Below, in pieces: positions 1-12,010 of a stretch of 64,000 bases of DNA; positions within the stretch are counted from its first letter, which is position 1; each line of letters opens with the position of its first letter. Position numbers and translations under genes: made by a program. The stretch is taken from assembly GCA_964036045.1 (NCBI GenBank), contig CAXIWF010000168.1:124001-188000 (forward strand), written 5' to 3'. Source of the stretch: Eutreptiella sp. 'Long Island Sound 2002' (taxonomy: Eukaryota; Euglenozoa; Euglenophyceae; Eutreptiales; Eutreptiaceae). The notes under the pieces were generated by a model that saw only the letters and a program-made list of their open reading frames with translations, was not told the origin of the DNA and did no database searches.

Positions 1-3000
1 CCGTCAATTTTCCGAGAATTTTCGGAGAATTTTCCGAGAATTTTCCGAGAATTTTCCGAGAATTTTCCGAGAATTTTCCGAGAATTTTCCGTCAATTTTC
101 CGAGAATTTTCCGAGAATTTTCCGAGAATTTTCCGAGAATTTTCCCAGAATTTTCCGAGAATTTTCCGAGAATTTTCCGAGAATTTTCCGAGAATTTTCC
201 GAGAATTTTCCGAGAATTTTCCGAGAATTTTCCGAGAATTTTCCGAGAATTTTCCGAGAATTTTCCAAGAATTTCCCGGGAATTTTCCAAGAACTTTCCG
301 AGAATTTTCCGAGAATTTTCCGAGAATTTTCCGAGAATTTTCCGAGAATTTTCCGAGAATTTTCCGAGAATTTTCTGAGAATTTTCCAAGAATTTTCCGA
401 GATTTTTCCGAGAATTTTCCGAGAATTTTCCGAGAATTTTCCGAGAATTTTCCGAGAATTTTCCGAGAATTTTCCGAGAACTTTCCGAGAATTTTCCGAG
501 AAGTTTCCGAGAATTTTCTGAGAATTTTCCGAGAATTTTCCGAGAATTTTCCGAGAATTTTCCGTCAATTTTCCGAGAATTTTCTGAGAATTTTCCGAGA
601 ATTTTCCGAGAATTTTCCGAGAATTTTCCGAGAATTTTCCGAGAATTTTCCAAGAATTTTCCGAGAATTTGCCGAGAATTTTCCGAGAATTTTCCGAGAA
701 TTTTCCGAAAATTTTCCGAGAATTTTCCGAGAATTTTCCGAGAATTTTCCGAGAATTTTCCGAGAATTTTCCGAGAATTTTCCGTCAATTTTCCGAGAAT
801 TTTCCGAGAATTTTCCGAGAATTTTCCGAGAATTTTCTGAGAATTTTCCGAGAATTTTCCGAGAATTTTCCGAGAATTTTCCGTCAATTTTCCGAGAATT
901 TTCCGAGAATTTTCCGAGAATTTTCCGAGAATTTTCCGAGAACTTTCCGAGAATTTTCTGAGAATTTTCGGAGAATTTTCCGAGAATTTTCCGAGAATTT
1001 TCGGAGAATTTTTCGAGAAATTTCCGAGAATTTTCCGTCAATTTTCCGAGAATTTTCCGAGAATTTTCCGAGAATTTTCCGAGAATTTTCCGAGAATTTT
1101 CCGAGAATTTTCCGAGAATTTTCCGAGAATTTTCCGAGAATTTTCCGAGAATTTTCCGAGAATTTTCCGAGAATTTTCCGAGAATTTTCCAACAGTTTTT
1201 CGTCAATTTTCCGAGAATTTTCCGAGAGGTTTCCGAGAATTTTCCGAGAATTTTCCGGGAATTTTCCGAGAATTTTCCGAGAATTTTCCGAGAATTTTCC
1301 GAGAATTTTCCAAGAACTTTCCGAGAATTTTCCGAGAATTTTCCGAGAATTTTCCGGGTATTTTCCGAGAATTTTCCGAGAATTTTCCGAGAATTTTCCG
1401 AGAATTTTCCGAGAAATTTCTGTCAATTTTCCCAGAATTTTCCGAGAATTTTCCCAGAATTTTCCGAGAATTTTCCGAGAATTTTCCGAGAATTTTCCGA
1501 GAATTTTCCGAGAATTTTCCGAGAATTTTCCGAGAATTTTCCTAGAATTTTCTGAGAATTTTCCGAGAATTTTCGGAGAATTTTCCGAGATTTTTCCGAG
1601 AATTTTCCGATAATTTTCCGAGAATTTTCCGAGAATTTTCCGAGATTTTTCCGAGAATTTTCCGAGAATTTTCCGAGAATTTTCCGAGAATTTTCCGTCA
1701 ATTTTCCGAGAATTTTCCGAGAATTTTCCGAGAATTTTCCGAGAATTTTCCGAGAACTTTCCGAGAATTTTCTGAGAATTTTCGGAGAATTTTCCGAGAA
1801 TTTTCCGAGAATTTTCGGAGAATTTTTCGAGAAATTTCCGAGAATTTTCCGTCAATTTTCCGAGAATTTTCCGAGAATTTTCCGAGAATTTTCCGAGAAT
1901 TTTCCGAGAATTTTCCGAGAATTTTCCGAGAATTTTCCGAGAATTTTCCGAGAATTTTCCGAGAATTTTCCGAGAATTTTCCGAGAATTTTCCAACAGTT
2001 TTTCGTCAATTTTCCGAGAATTTTCCGAGAGGTTTCCGAGAATTTTCCGAGAATTTTCCGGGAATTTTCCGAGAATTTTCCGAGAATTTTCCGAGAATTT
2101 TCCGAGAATTTTCCAAGAACTTTCCGAGAATTTTCCGAGAATTTTCCGAGAATTTTCCGGGTATTTTCCGAGAATTTTCCGAGAATTTTCCGAGAATTTT
2201 CCGAGAATTTTCCGAGAATTTTCTGTCAATTTTCCCAGAATTTTCCGAGAATTTTCCCAGAATTTTCCGAGAATTTTCCGAGAATTTTCCGAGAATTTTC
2301 CGAGAATTTTCCGAGAATTTTCCGAGAATTTTCCGAGAATTTTCCTAGAATTTTCTGAGAATTTTCCGAGAATTTTCGGAGAATTTTCCGAGATTTTTCC
2401 GAGAATTTTCCGATAATTTTCCGAGAATTTTCCGAGAATTTTCCGAGAATTTTCCGAGAATTTTCCGAGAACTTTCCGAGAATTTTCCGAGGATTTTCCG
2501 AGAATTTTCCGAGAATTTTCCGAGAACTTTCCGAGAATTTTCTGAGAATTTTCCGAGAATTTTCCGAGAATTTTCCGAGAATATTCCGAGAATTTTCCGA
2601 GAATTTTCGGAGAATTTTTCGAGAATTTTCCGAGAATTTTCCGTCAATTTTCCGAGAATTTTCCGAGAATTTCCCGACGATTTTCCGAGAATTTTCCGAG
2701 AATTTTCCGAGAATTTTCCGAGAATTTTCCGAGAATTTTCCGAGAATTTTCCGAGAATTTTCCGAGAATTTTCCGAGAATTTTCCGAGAATTTTCCGAGA
2801 GTTTTTCGTCAATTTTCCGAGAATTTTCCGAGAATTTTCCGAGAATTTTCCGAGAATTTTCCGAGAATTTTCCGAGAATTTTCCGAGAATTTTCCGAGAA
2901 TTTTCCGAGAATTTTCCGAGAATTTTCCGTCAATTTTCCGAGAATTTTCCGAGAATTTTCCGAGAATTTTCCGAGAATTTTCCGAGAATTTTCCAAGAAT

Positions 3001-3200
3001 TTTCCGAGAATTTTCCGAGAATTTTCCGAGAATTTTCCGAGAATTTTCCGAGAATTTTCCGAGAATTTGCCGAGAATTTTCCGAGAATTTTCCGAGAATT
3101 TTCCGAGAATTTTCCGAGAATTTTCCGAGAATTTTCCGTCAATTTTCCGAGAATTTTCCGAGAATTTTCCGAGAATTTTCCGAGAATTTTCCGAGAATTT
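1..3200. repeat. Block X, copy 1 (long-range duplicate of 21,958-25,170)
   Basis: This stretch matches 21,958-25,170 variant for variant at an offset of 21,957 bp, changing to 21,968 bp after about 1,990. The change is one extra monomer in the later copy, within a plain run between about 1,855 and 1,990. One substitution is evident: TTTTCCAAGAA near 268 is the consensus unit in the later copy. Landmarks are CCAACAGTTTTTCGTCAA (near 1,190 and 1,992), GAGAGGTTTCC (1,224 and 2,027) and CCGGGTA (1,354 and 2,157). The match fades in the plain monomer run between about 3,140 and 3,270. Copy 1 is already under way at base 1, so its left end is outside the window. Confidence 0.93.
940..2560. repeat. 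803-bp tandem doublet inside block X
   Basis: Landmark variants recur at an offset of 803 bp, which is 73 monomers. CCGGGTA is at 1,354 and 2,157, and GAGAGGTTTCC at 1,224 and 2,027. The CAACAG-type monomer followed by TTTTTCGTCAA recurs at about the same offset. The same doublet is present inside the long-range copy near 22.9-24.5 kb, so the 803-bp duplication came before the 21.96-kb one. Block ends are approximate because plain consensus monomers carry no position information. Confidence 0.85.
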
Positions 3201-3919
3201 TCCGAGAATTTTCCGAGAATTTTCCGAGAATTTTCCGAGAATTTTCCGAGAATTTTCCGAGAATTTTCCGAGTATTTTCCGAGAACTTTCCGAGAATTTT
3301 CTGAGAATTTTCGGAGAATTTTCCGAGAATTTTCCGAGAATTTTCGGAGAATTTTTCGAGAATTTTCCGAGAAATTTCCGTCAATTTTCCGAGAATTTTC
3401 CGAGAATTTTCCGAGAATTTTCCGAGAATTTTCCGAGAATTTTCCGAGAATTTTCCGAGAATTTTCCGAGAGTTTTTCGTCAATTTTCCGAGAATTTTCC
3501 GAGAATTTTCCGAGAATTTTCCGAGAAATTTCCGAGAATTTTCCGAGAATTTTCCGAGAATTTTCCGTCAATTTTCCGAGAATTTTCCGAGAATTTTCCG
3601 AGAATTTTCCGAGAATTTTCTGAGAATTTTCTGAGAATTTTCCGAGAATTTTCCGAGAATTTTCCGAGAATTTTCCGAGAATTTTCCGTCAATTTTCCGA
3701 GAATTTTCCGAGAATTTTCCGAGAATTTTCCGAGAATTTTCCGAGAATTTTCCGAGAATTTTCCGAGAATTTTCCGAGAATTTTCCGAGAATTTTCCGAG
3801 AATTTTCCGAGAATTTTCCGAGAATTTTCCGGGAATTTTCCGAGAATTTTCCGAGAATTTTCCGAGAATTTTCCGAGAATTTTCCGAGAATTTTCCGAGA
3901 ATTTTCCAAGAATTTTCCG
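3201..3919. repeat. Linker stretch of 11-bp monomers
   Basis: These are plain satellite monomers between block X and the 1,760-bp doublet. Recognisable variants are CCGAGTATTTTCC near 3,272, a TTTTCGGAGAA/TTTTTCGAGAA cluster at 3,311-3,360, the composite GAGAGTTTTTCGTCAA near 3,470, and TTTTCCGTCAA near 3,567 and 3,688. I could not pair it with another block over its full length. Nothing other than satellite is present. Confidence 0.85.
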
Positions 3920-6900
3920 AGAATTTTCCGAGAATTTTCCGAGAATTTTCCGAGAATTTTCCGAGATTTTTCCGAGATTTTTCCGAGAATTTTCCGTCAA
4001 TTTTCCGAGAATTTTCCAAGAATTTTCCGAGAATTTTCCGAGAATTTTCCGAGAATTTTCCGAGAATTTTCCGAGAATTTTCCGAGAATTTTCCGAGAAT
4101 TTTCCGAGAATTTTCCGAGAATTTTCCGAGAATTTTCTGAGAATTTTCTGAGAATTTTCCGAGAATTTTCCGAGAATTTTCCGAGAATTTTCCGAGAATT
4201 TTCCGTCAATTTTCCGAGAATTTTCCGAGAATTTTCCGAGAATTTTCCGAGAATTTTCCGAGAATTTTCCGAGAATTTTCCGAGAATTTTCCGAGAATTT
4301 TCCGAGAATTTTCCGAGAATTTTCCGAGAATTTTCCGAGAATTTTCCGGGAATTTTCCGAGAATTTTCCGAGAATTTTCCGAGAATTTTCCGAGAATTTT
4401 CCGAGAATTTTCCGAGAATTTTCCAAGAATTTTCCGAGAATTTTCCGAGAATTTTCCGAGAATTTTCCGAGAATTTTCCGAGAATTTTCCAAGATTTTTC
4501 CGAGAATTTTCCGAGAATTTTCCGTCAATTTTCCGAGAATTTTCCGAGAATTTTCCGAGAATTTTCCGAGAATTTTCCGAGAATTTTCCGAGAATTTTCC
4601 GAGAATTTTCCGAGAATTTTCCGAGAATTTTCCGAGAATTTTCTGAGAATTTTCCGAGAATTTTCCGAGAATTTTCCGAGAATTTTCCAAGAATTTTCCG
4701 AGAATTTTCCGAGAATTTTCCGAGAATTTTCCGAGAATTTTCCGAGAATTTTCCAAGATTTTTCCGAGAATTTTCCGAGAATTTTCCGTCAATTTTCCGA
4801 GAATTTTCCGAGAATTTTCCGAGAATTTTCCGAGAATTTTCCGAGAATTTTCCGAGAATTTTCCGAGAATTTTCCGAGAATTTTCCAAGAATTTTCCGAG
4901 AATTTTCCGAGAATTTTCCGAGAATTTTCCGAGAATTTTCCGAGAATTTTCCGAGATTTTTCCGAGAATTTTCCGAGAATTTTCCGTCAATTTTCCGAGA
5001 ATTTTCCGAGAATTTTCCGAGAATTTTCCGAGAATTTTCCGAGAATTTTCCGAGAATTTTCCGAGAATTTTCCGAGAATTTTCCGAGAATTTTCCGAGAA
5101 TTTTCCGAGAATTTTCCGAGAATTTTCTGAGAATTTTCTGAGAATTTTCCGAGAATTTTCCGAGAATTTTCCGAGAATTTTCCGAGAATTTTCCGTCAAT
5201 TTTCCGAGAATTTTCCGAGAATTTTCCGAGAATTTTCCGAGAATTTTCCGAGAATTTTCCGAGAATTTTCCGAGAATTTTCCGAGAATTTTCCGAGAATT
5301 TTCCGAGAATTTTCCGAGAATTTTCCGAGAATTTTCCGGGAATTTTCCGAGAATTTTCCGAGAATTTTCCGAGAATTTTCCGAGAATTTTCCGAGAATTT
5401 TCCGAGAATTTTCCAAGAATTTTCCGAGAATTTTCCGAGAATTTTCCGAGAATTTTCCGAGAATTTTCCGAGAATTTTCCAAGATTTTTCCGAGAATTTT
5501 CCGAGAATTTTCCGTCAATTTTCCGAGAATTTTCCGAGAATTTTCCGAGAATTTTCCGAGAATTTTCCGAGAATTTTCCGAGAATTTTCCGAGAATTTTC
5601 CGAGAATTTTCCGAGAATTTTCCGAGAATTTTCCGTCAATTTTCCGAGAATTTTCCGAGAATTTTCCGAGAATTTTCCGAGAATTTTCCGAGAATTTTCC
5701 GAGAATTTTCCGAGAATTTTCCGAGATTTTTCCGAGATTTTTCCGAGAATTTTCCGTCAATTTTCCGAGAATTTTCCGAGAATTTTCCGAGAATTTTCCG
5801 AGAATTTTCCGAGAATTTTCCGAGAATTTTCCGAGAATTTTCCGAGAATTTTCCGAGAATTTTCCGAGAATTTTCCGAGAATTTTCCGAGAATTTTCTGA
5901 GAATTTTCTGAGAATTTTCCGAGAATTTTCCGAGAATTTTCGGAGAATTTTCCGAGAATTTTCCGTCAATTTTCCGAGAATTTTCCGAGAATTTTCCGAG
6001 AATTTTCCGAGAATTTTCCGAGAATTTTCCGAGAATTTTCCGAGAATTTTCCGAGAATTTTCCGAGAATTTTCCGAGAATTTTCCGAGAATTTTCCGAGA
6101 ATTTTCCGGGAATTTTCCGAGAATTTTCCGAGAATTTTCCGAGAATTTTCCGAGAATTTTCCGAGAATTTTCCGAGAATTTTCCAAGAATTTTCCGAGAA
6201 TTTTCCGAGAATTTTCCGAGAATTTTCCGAGAATTTTCCGAGAATTTTCCAAGATTTTTCCGAGAATTTTCCGAGAATTTTCCGTCAATTTTCCGAGAAT
6301 TTTCCGAGAATTTTCCGAGAATTTTCCGAGAATTTTCCGAGAATTTTCCGAGAATTTTCCGAGAATTTTCCGAGAATTTTCCGAGAATTTTCCGAGAATT
6401 TTCTGAGAATTTTCCGAGAATTTTCCGAGAATTTTCCGAGAATTTTCCAAGAATTTTCCGAGAATTTTCCGAGAATTTTCCGAGAATTTTCCGAGAATTT
6501 TCCGAGAATTTTCCAAGATTTTTCCGAGAATTTTCCGAGAATTTTCCGTCAATTTTCCGAGAATTTTCCGAGAATTTTCCGAGAATTTTCCGAGAATTTT
6601 CCGAGAATTTTCCGAGAATTTTCCGAGAATTTTCCGAGAATTTTCCAAGAATTTTCCGAGAATTTTCCGAGAATTTTCCGAGAATTTTCCGAGAATTTTC
6701 CGAGAATTTTCCGAGATTTTTCCGAGAATTTTCCGAGAATTTTCCGTCAATTTTCCGAGAATTTTCCGAGAATTTTCCGAGAATTTTCCGAGAATTTTCC
6801 GAGAATTTTCCGAGAATTTTCCGAGAATTTTCCGAGAATTTTCCGAGAATTTTCCGAGAATTTTCCGAGAATTTTCCGAGAATTTTCTGAGAATTTTCTG

Positions 6901-7390
6901 AGAATTTTCCGAGAATTTTCCGAGAATTTTCCGAGAATTTTCCGAGAATTTTCCGTCAATTTTCCGAGAATTTTCCGAGAATTTTCCGAGAATTTTCCGA
7001 GAATTTTCCGAGAATTTTCCGAGAATTTTCCGAGAATTTTCCGAGAATTTTCCGAGAATTTTCCGAGAATTTTCCGAGAATTTTCCGAGAATTTTCCGGG
7101 AATTTTCCGAGAATTTTCCGAGAATTTTCCGAGAATTTTCCGAGAATTTTCCGAGAATTTTCCGAGAATTTTCCAAGAATTTTCCGAGAATTTTCCGAGA
7201 ATTTTCCGAGAATTTTCCGAGAATTTTCCGAGAATTTTCCAAGATTTTTCCGAGAATTTTCCGAGAATTTTCCGTCAATTTTCCGAGAATTTTCCGAGAA
7301 TTTTCCGAGAATTTTCCGAGAATTTTCCGAGAATTTTCCGAGAATTTTCCGAGAATTTTCCGAGAATTTTCCGAGAATTTTCCGAGAATT
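3920..7390. repeat. 1,760-bp tandem doublet with a nested 990-bp duplication
   Basis: The region from about 3,920 to 5,630 matches about 5,680 to 7,390 at an offset of 1,760 bp, which is 160 monomers. For example, the double GAGATTTTTCC followed by GTCAA lies at 3,961-4,000 and again at 5,721-5,760. A sub-block starting at a GTCAA monomer occurs four times, near 3,997, 4,987, 5,757 and 6,747, giving an internal offset of 990 bp (90 monomers). TTTTCCAAGATTTTTCC marks positions near 4,488, 4,748, 5,478, 6,248, 6,508 and 7,238. One difference seen between copies is TTTTCGGAGAA near 5,940 against consensus near 4,180. Confidence 0.92.
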
Positions 7391-7630
7391 TTCTGAGAAT
7401 TTTCCGAGAATTTTCCGAGAATTTTCCGAGATTTTTCCGAGAATTTTCCGAGAATTTTCCGATAATTTTCCGAGAATTTTCCGAGAATTTTCCGAGAATT
7501 TTCCGAGAATTTTCCGAGAATTTTCCGAGAATTTTCCGAGAATTTCCCGAGAACTTTCCGAGAATTTTCTGAGAATTTTCCGAGAATTTTCCGAGAATTT
7601 TCTGAGAATTTTCCGAGAATTATCCGAGAA

Positions 7631-7640
7631 TTTCCGAGAA
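7631..7640. repeat. 10-bp monomer (one T lost) after TTATCCGAGAA
   Basis: The unit TTTCCGAGAA follows TTATCCGAGAA at 7,620-7,630 and moves the monomer phase back by one base. It is the first of eight identical occurrences. Confidence 0.97.
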
Positions 7641-8663
7641 TTTTCTGAGAATTTTCCGAGAATTTTCCGAGAATTTTCCGAGAATTTTCCGAGAATTTTC
7701 CGAGAATTTTCTGAGAATTTTCCGAGAATTTTCCGAGAATTTTCCGAGAATTTTCCGAGAATTTTCCGAGAATTTTCCGAAAATTTTCCGAGAATTTTCC
7801 GAGAATTTTCCGAGAATTTTCCGAGAATTTTCTGAGAATTTTCCGAGAATTTTCCGTCAATTTTCCGAGAATTTTCCGAGAATTTTCCGAAAATTTTCCG
7901 AGAATTTTCCGAGAATTTTCCGAGAATTTTCCGAGAATTTTCTGAGAATTTTCCGAGAATTTTCCGAGAATTTTCCGTCAATCTTCCGAGAATTTTCCGA
8001 GAATTTTCCGAGAATTTTCCGAGAATTTTCTGAGAATTTTCTGAGAATTTTCCGAGAATTTTCCGAGAATTTTCCGAGAATTTTCCGAGAATTTTCCGAG
8101 AATTTTCCGAGAATTTTCCGAGAATTTTCCGAGAATTTTCCGAGAATTTTCCGGGAATTTTCCGAGAATTTTCCGAGAATTTTCCGAGAATTTTCCGAGA
8201 ATTTTCCGAGAATTTTCAGAGAATTTTCCGTCAATTTTCCGAGAATTTTCCGAGAATTTTCCGAGAATTTTCCGAGAATTTTCCGACAATTTTCCGAGAG
8301 TTTTCCGTCAATTTTCCGAGAATTTTCCGAGAATTTTCCGAGAATTTTCCGAGAATTTTCCGAGAATTTTCCGAGAATTTTCCGAGAATTTTCCGAGAAT
8401 TTTCCGAGAATTTTCCGAGAATTTTCTGAGAATTTTCCGAGAATTTTCCGAGAATTTTCCGAGATTTTTCCGAGAATTTTCCGAGAATTTTCCGATAATT
8501 TTCCGAGAATTTTCCGAGAATTTTCCGAGAATTTTCCGAGAATTTTCCGAGAATTTTCCGAGAATTTTCCGAGAATTTTCCGAGAACTTTCCGAGAATTT
8601 TCTGAGAATTTTCCGAGAATTTTCCGAGAATTTTCTGAGAATTTTCCGAGAATTATCCGAGAA

Positions 8664-8673
8664 TTTCCGAGAA
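8664..8673. repeat. 10-bp monomer after TTATCCGAGAA
   Basis: Same tag as at 7,620-7,640, in the second copy of the 1,033-bp doublet. Confidence 0.97.
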
Positions 8674-10092
8674 TTTTCTGAGAATTTTCCGAGAATTTTC
8701 CGAGAATTTTCCGAGAATTTTCCGAGAATTTTCCGAGAATTTTCTGAGAATTTTCCGAGAATTTTCCGAGAATTTTCCGAGAATTTTCCGAGAATTTTCC
8801 GAGAATTTTCCGAAAATTTTCCGAGAATTTTCCGAGAATTTTCCGAGAATTTTCCGAGAATTTTCTGAGAATTTTCCGAGAATTTTCCGTCAATTTTCCG
8901 AGAATTTTCCGAGAATTTTCCGAGAATTTTCCGAGAATTTTCCGAGAATTTTCCGAGAATTTTCCGAGAATTTTCTGAGAATTTTCCGAGAATTTTCCGA
9001 GAATTTTCCGTCAATTTTCCGAGAATTTTCCGAGAATTTTCCGAGAATTTTCCGAGAATTTTCTGAGAATTTTCTGAGAATTTTGCGAGAATTTTCCGAG
9101 AATTTTCCGAGAATTTTCCGAGAATTTTCCGAGAATTTTCCGAGAATTTTCCGAGAATTTTCCGAGAATTTTCCGAGAATTTTCCGAGAATTTTCCGAGA
9201 ATTTTCAGAGAATTTTCCGTCAATTTTCCGAGAATTTTCCGAGAATTTTCCGAGAATTTTCCGAGAATTTTCCGACAATTTTCCGAGAGTTTTCCGTCAA
9301 TTTTCCGAGAATTTTCCGAGAATTTTCCGAGAATTTTCCGAGAATTTTCCGAGAATTTTCCGAGAATTTTCCGAGAATTTTCCGAGAATTTTCGGAGAAT
9401 TTTTCGAGAATTTTCCGAGAATTTTCCGTCAATTTTCCGAGAATTTTCCGAGAATTTTCCGAGAATTTTCCGAGAATTTTCCGAGAATTTTCCGAGAATT
9501 TTCCGTCAATTTTCCGAGAATTTTCCGAGAATTTTCCGAGAATTTTCCGAGAATTTTCCCAGAATTTTCCCAGAATTTTCCGAGAATTTTCCGAGAATTT
9601 TCCGAGAATTTTCCGAGAATTTTCCGAGAATTTTCCGGGAATTTTCCAAGAATTTTCCGAGAATTTTCAGAGAATTTTCCGAGAATTTTCCGAGAATTTT
9701 CCGAGAATTTTCCGAGAATTTTCCGAGAATTTTCTGAGAATTTTCCAAGAATTTTCCGAGATTTTTCCGAGAATTTTCCGAGAATTTTCCGAGAATTTTC
9801 CGAGAATTTTCCGAGAATTTTCCGAGAATTTTCCGAGAACTTTCCGAGAATTTTCCGAGCATTTTCCGAGAATTTTCCGAGAATTTTCCGTCAATTTTCC
9901 GAGAATTTTCTGAGAATTTTCTGAGAATTTTCCGAGAATTTTCCGAGAATTTTCCGAGAATTTTCCGAGAATTTTCCGAGAATTTTCCAAGAATTTTCCG
10001 AGAATTTGCCGAGAATTTTCCGAGAATTTTCCGAGAATTTTCCGAAAATTTTCCGAGAATTTTCCGAGAATTTTCCGAGAATTTTCCGAGAA

Positions 10093-10100
10093 TTTTCCAA
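10093..10100. repeat. 8-bp monomer TTTTCCAA
   Basis: Three bases (GAG) are missing relative to consensus. It is directly followed by TTTTCTGAGAA and changes the phase by three. It is the only monomer of this length found. Confidence 0.95.
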
Positions 10101-10353
10101 TTTTCTGAGAATTTTCGGAGAATTTTCCGAGAATTTTCCGAGAATTTTCGGAGAATTTTTCGAGAATTTTCCGAGAATTTTCCGTCAATTTTCCGAGAAT
10201 TTTCCGAGAATTTTCCGAGAATTTTCCGAGAATTTTCCGAGAATTTTCCGAGAATTTTCCGAGAATTTTCCGAGAATTTTCCGAGAATTTTCCGAGAATT
10301 TTCCGAGAATTTTCCAAGAGTTTTTCGTCAATTTTCCGAGAATTTTCCGAGAG

Positions 10354-10363
10354 GTTTCCAAAT
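10354..10363. repeat. 10-bp divergent monomer GTTTCCAAAT
   Basis: It follows GAGAG and precedes CTTTCCGAGAA. It is one base short and carries several substitutions, the most diverged unit noted in the window. Confidence 0.9.
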
Positions 10364-11793
10364 CTTTCCGAGAATTTTCTGAGAATTTTCCGAGAATTTT
10401 CCGAGAATTTTCCGTCAATTTTCCTAGAATTTTCCGAGAATTTTCCGAGAATTTTCCGAGAATTTTCTGAGAATTTTCTGAGAATTTTCCGAGAATTTTC
10501 CGAGAATTTTCCGAGAATTTTCCGAGAATTTTCCGAGAATTTTCCGAGAATTTTCCAAGAATTTTCCGGGAATTTTCCGAGAATCTTCCGAGAATTTTCC
10601 GGGAATTTTCCGAGAATTTTCCGAGAATTTTCCGAGAATTTTCCGAGAATTTTCCGAGAATTTTCCGTCAATTTTCCCAGAATTTTCCGAGAATTTTCCC
10701 AGAATTTTCCGAGAATTTTCCGAGAATTTTCCGAGAATTTTCCGAGAATTTTCCGAGAATTTTCCGAGAATTTTCCGAGAATTTTCTGAGAATTTTCCGA
10801 GAATTTTCGGAGAATTTTCCGATAATTTTCCGATAATTTTCCGAGAATTTTCCGATAATTTTCCGAGAATTTTCCGAGAAATTTCCGAGAATTTTCCGAG
10901 AATTTTCCGAGAATTTTCCGAGAATTTTCCGAGAATTTTCCGAGAACTTTCTGAGAATTTTCTGAGAATTTTCGGAGAATTTTCCGAGAATTTTCCGAGA
11001 ATTTTCGGAGAATTTTTCGAGAATTTTCCGAGAATTTTCCGTCAATTTTCCGAGAATTTTCCCGAAATTTTCCGAGAATTTTCCGAGAATTTTCCGAGAA
11101 TTTTCCGAGAATTTTCCGAGAATTTTCCGAGAATTTTCCGAGAATTTTCCGAGAATTTTCCGAGAATTTTCCGAGAATTTTCCGAGAGTTTTCCGAGAAT
11201 TTTCCGAGAATTTTCCGAGAATTTTCCGAGAATTTTCCGAGAATTTTCCGAGAATTTTCCGAGAATTTTCCGAGAATTTTCCGAGAATTTTCCGTCAATT
11301 TTCCGAGAATTTTCCGAGAATTTTCCGAGTATTTTTCGAGAATTTTCTGAGAATTTTCTGAGAATTTTCCGAGAATTTTCCGAGAATTTTCCGAGAATTT
11401 TCCGAGAATTTTCCGTCAATTTTCCGAGAATTTTCCGAGAATTTTCCGAGAATTTTCCGAGAATTTTCCGAGAATTTTCCGAGAATTTTCCGAGAATTTT
11501 CCGAGAATTTTCCGAGAATTTTCCGAGAATTTTCCGAGAATTTTCCGGGAATTTTCCGAGAATTTTCCGAGAATTTTCCGAGAATTTTCCGAGAATTTTC
11601 CGAGAATTTTCCGAGAATTTTCCAAGAATTTTCCGAGAATTTTCCGAGAATTTTCCGAGAATTTTCCGAGAATTTTCCGAGAATTTTCCGAGAATTTTCG
11701 GAGAATTTTCCGAGAATTTTCCGAGAATTTTCCGAGAATTTTCCGAGAATTTTCCGAGAATTTTCTGAGAATTTTCCGAGAATTTTCCGAGAA

Positions 11794-11813
11794 TTTTCCG
11801 AGATTTCCGAGAA
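11794..11813. repeat. Two adjacent 10-bp monomers (2-bp loss)
   Basis: TTTTCCGAGA is followed by TTTCCGAGAA, 20 bp where 22 are expected. The paralogous place at about 12,925 reads GAGATTTTTCC and is full length, so the loss is private to copy 1 of the 1.11-1.13-kb doublet. Confidence 0.93.
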
Positions 11814-12000
11814 TTTTCCGAGAATTTTCCGAGAATTTTCCGAGAATTTTCCGAGAATTTTCCGAGAATTTTCCGAGAATTTTCCGAGAATTTTCCGAGA
11901 ATTTTCCGAGAATTTTCCGAGAACTTTCCGAGAATTTTCTGAGAATTTTCCGAGAATTTTCCGAGAATTTTCTGAGAATTTTCCGAGAATTATCCGAGAA

Positions 12001-12010
12001 TTTCCGAGAA
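12001..12010. repeat. 10-bp monomer after TTATCCGAGAA
   Basis: Tag occurrence in copy 1 of the 1.11-1.13-kb doublet. Confidence 0.97.

Larger units (their letters stand above)
7391..9300. repeat. 1,033-bp tandem doublet carrying the TTATCC/10-mer tag (pair 1)
   Basis: Variants recur at an offset of 1,033 bp, which is 94 monomers minus one base. The missing base is a 10-bp monomer in each copy (7,631-7,640 and 8,664-8,673), each preceded by TTATCCGAGAA. Other matched points are GAGATTTTTCC at 7,428 and 8,461, and GTCAA at 7,856 and 8,889. Further right the offset falls to 989 bp, four monomers fewer: CAGAGAA at 8,217 and 9,206, CGACAATTTTCC at 8,284 and 9,273. The same cassette returns at 11.3-13.5, 18.4-21.0 and 31.6-34.0 kb. 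Confidence 0.92.
9301..11290. repeat. Mosaic satellite stretch with several irregular monomers
   Basis: No single tandem offset explains this stretch. It contains paired TTTTCCCAGAA near 9,555-9,580, and CCGGGAATTTTCCAAGAA near 9,636, a signature shared with about 21.25, 22.22, 37.85 and 43.75 kb. It also holds a GAGCATTTTCC near 9,857, an 8-bp monomer at 10,093-10,100, a 10-bp monomer at 10,354-10,363 and three CCGATAA monomers at about 10,818-10,860. With two length changes inside 300 bp it looks like a patched join between block families. Confidence 0.82.

Noticed and set aside
3689-7860. Two very long - strand open frames (609 and 781 codons) that look like repeat proteins
   Set aside because: They are readings of the 11-bp satellite. 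The same residues appear in the other frames, starts are TTG, there is no non-repeat domain, signal peptide or codon bias, and + strand frames overlap the same bases elsewhere in the array.
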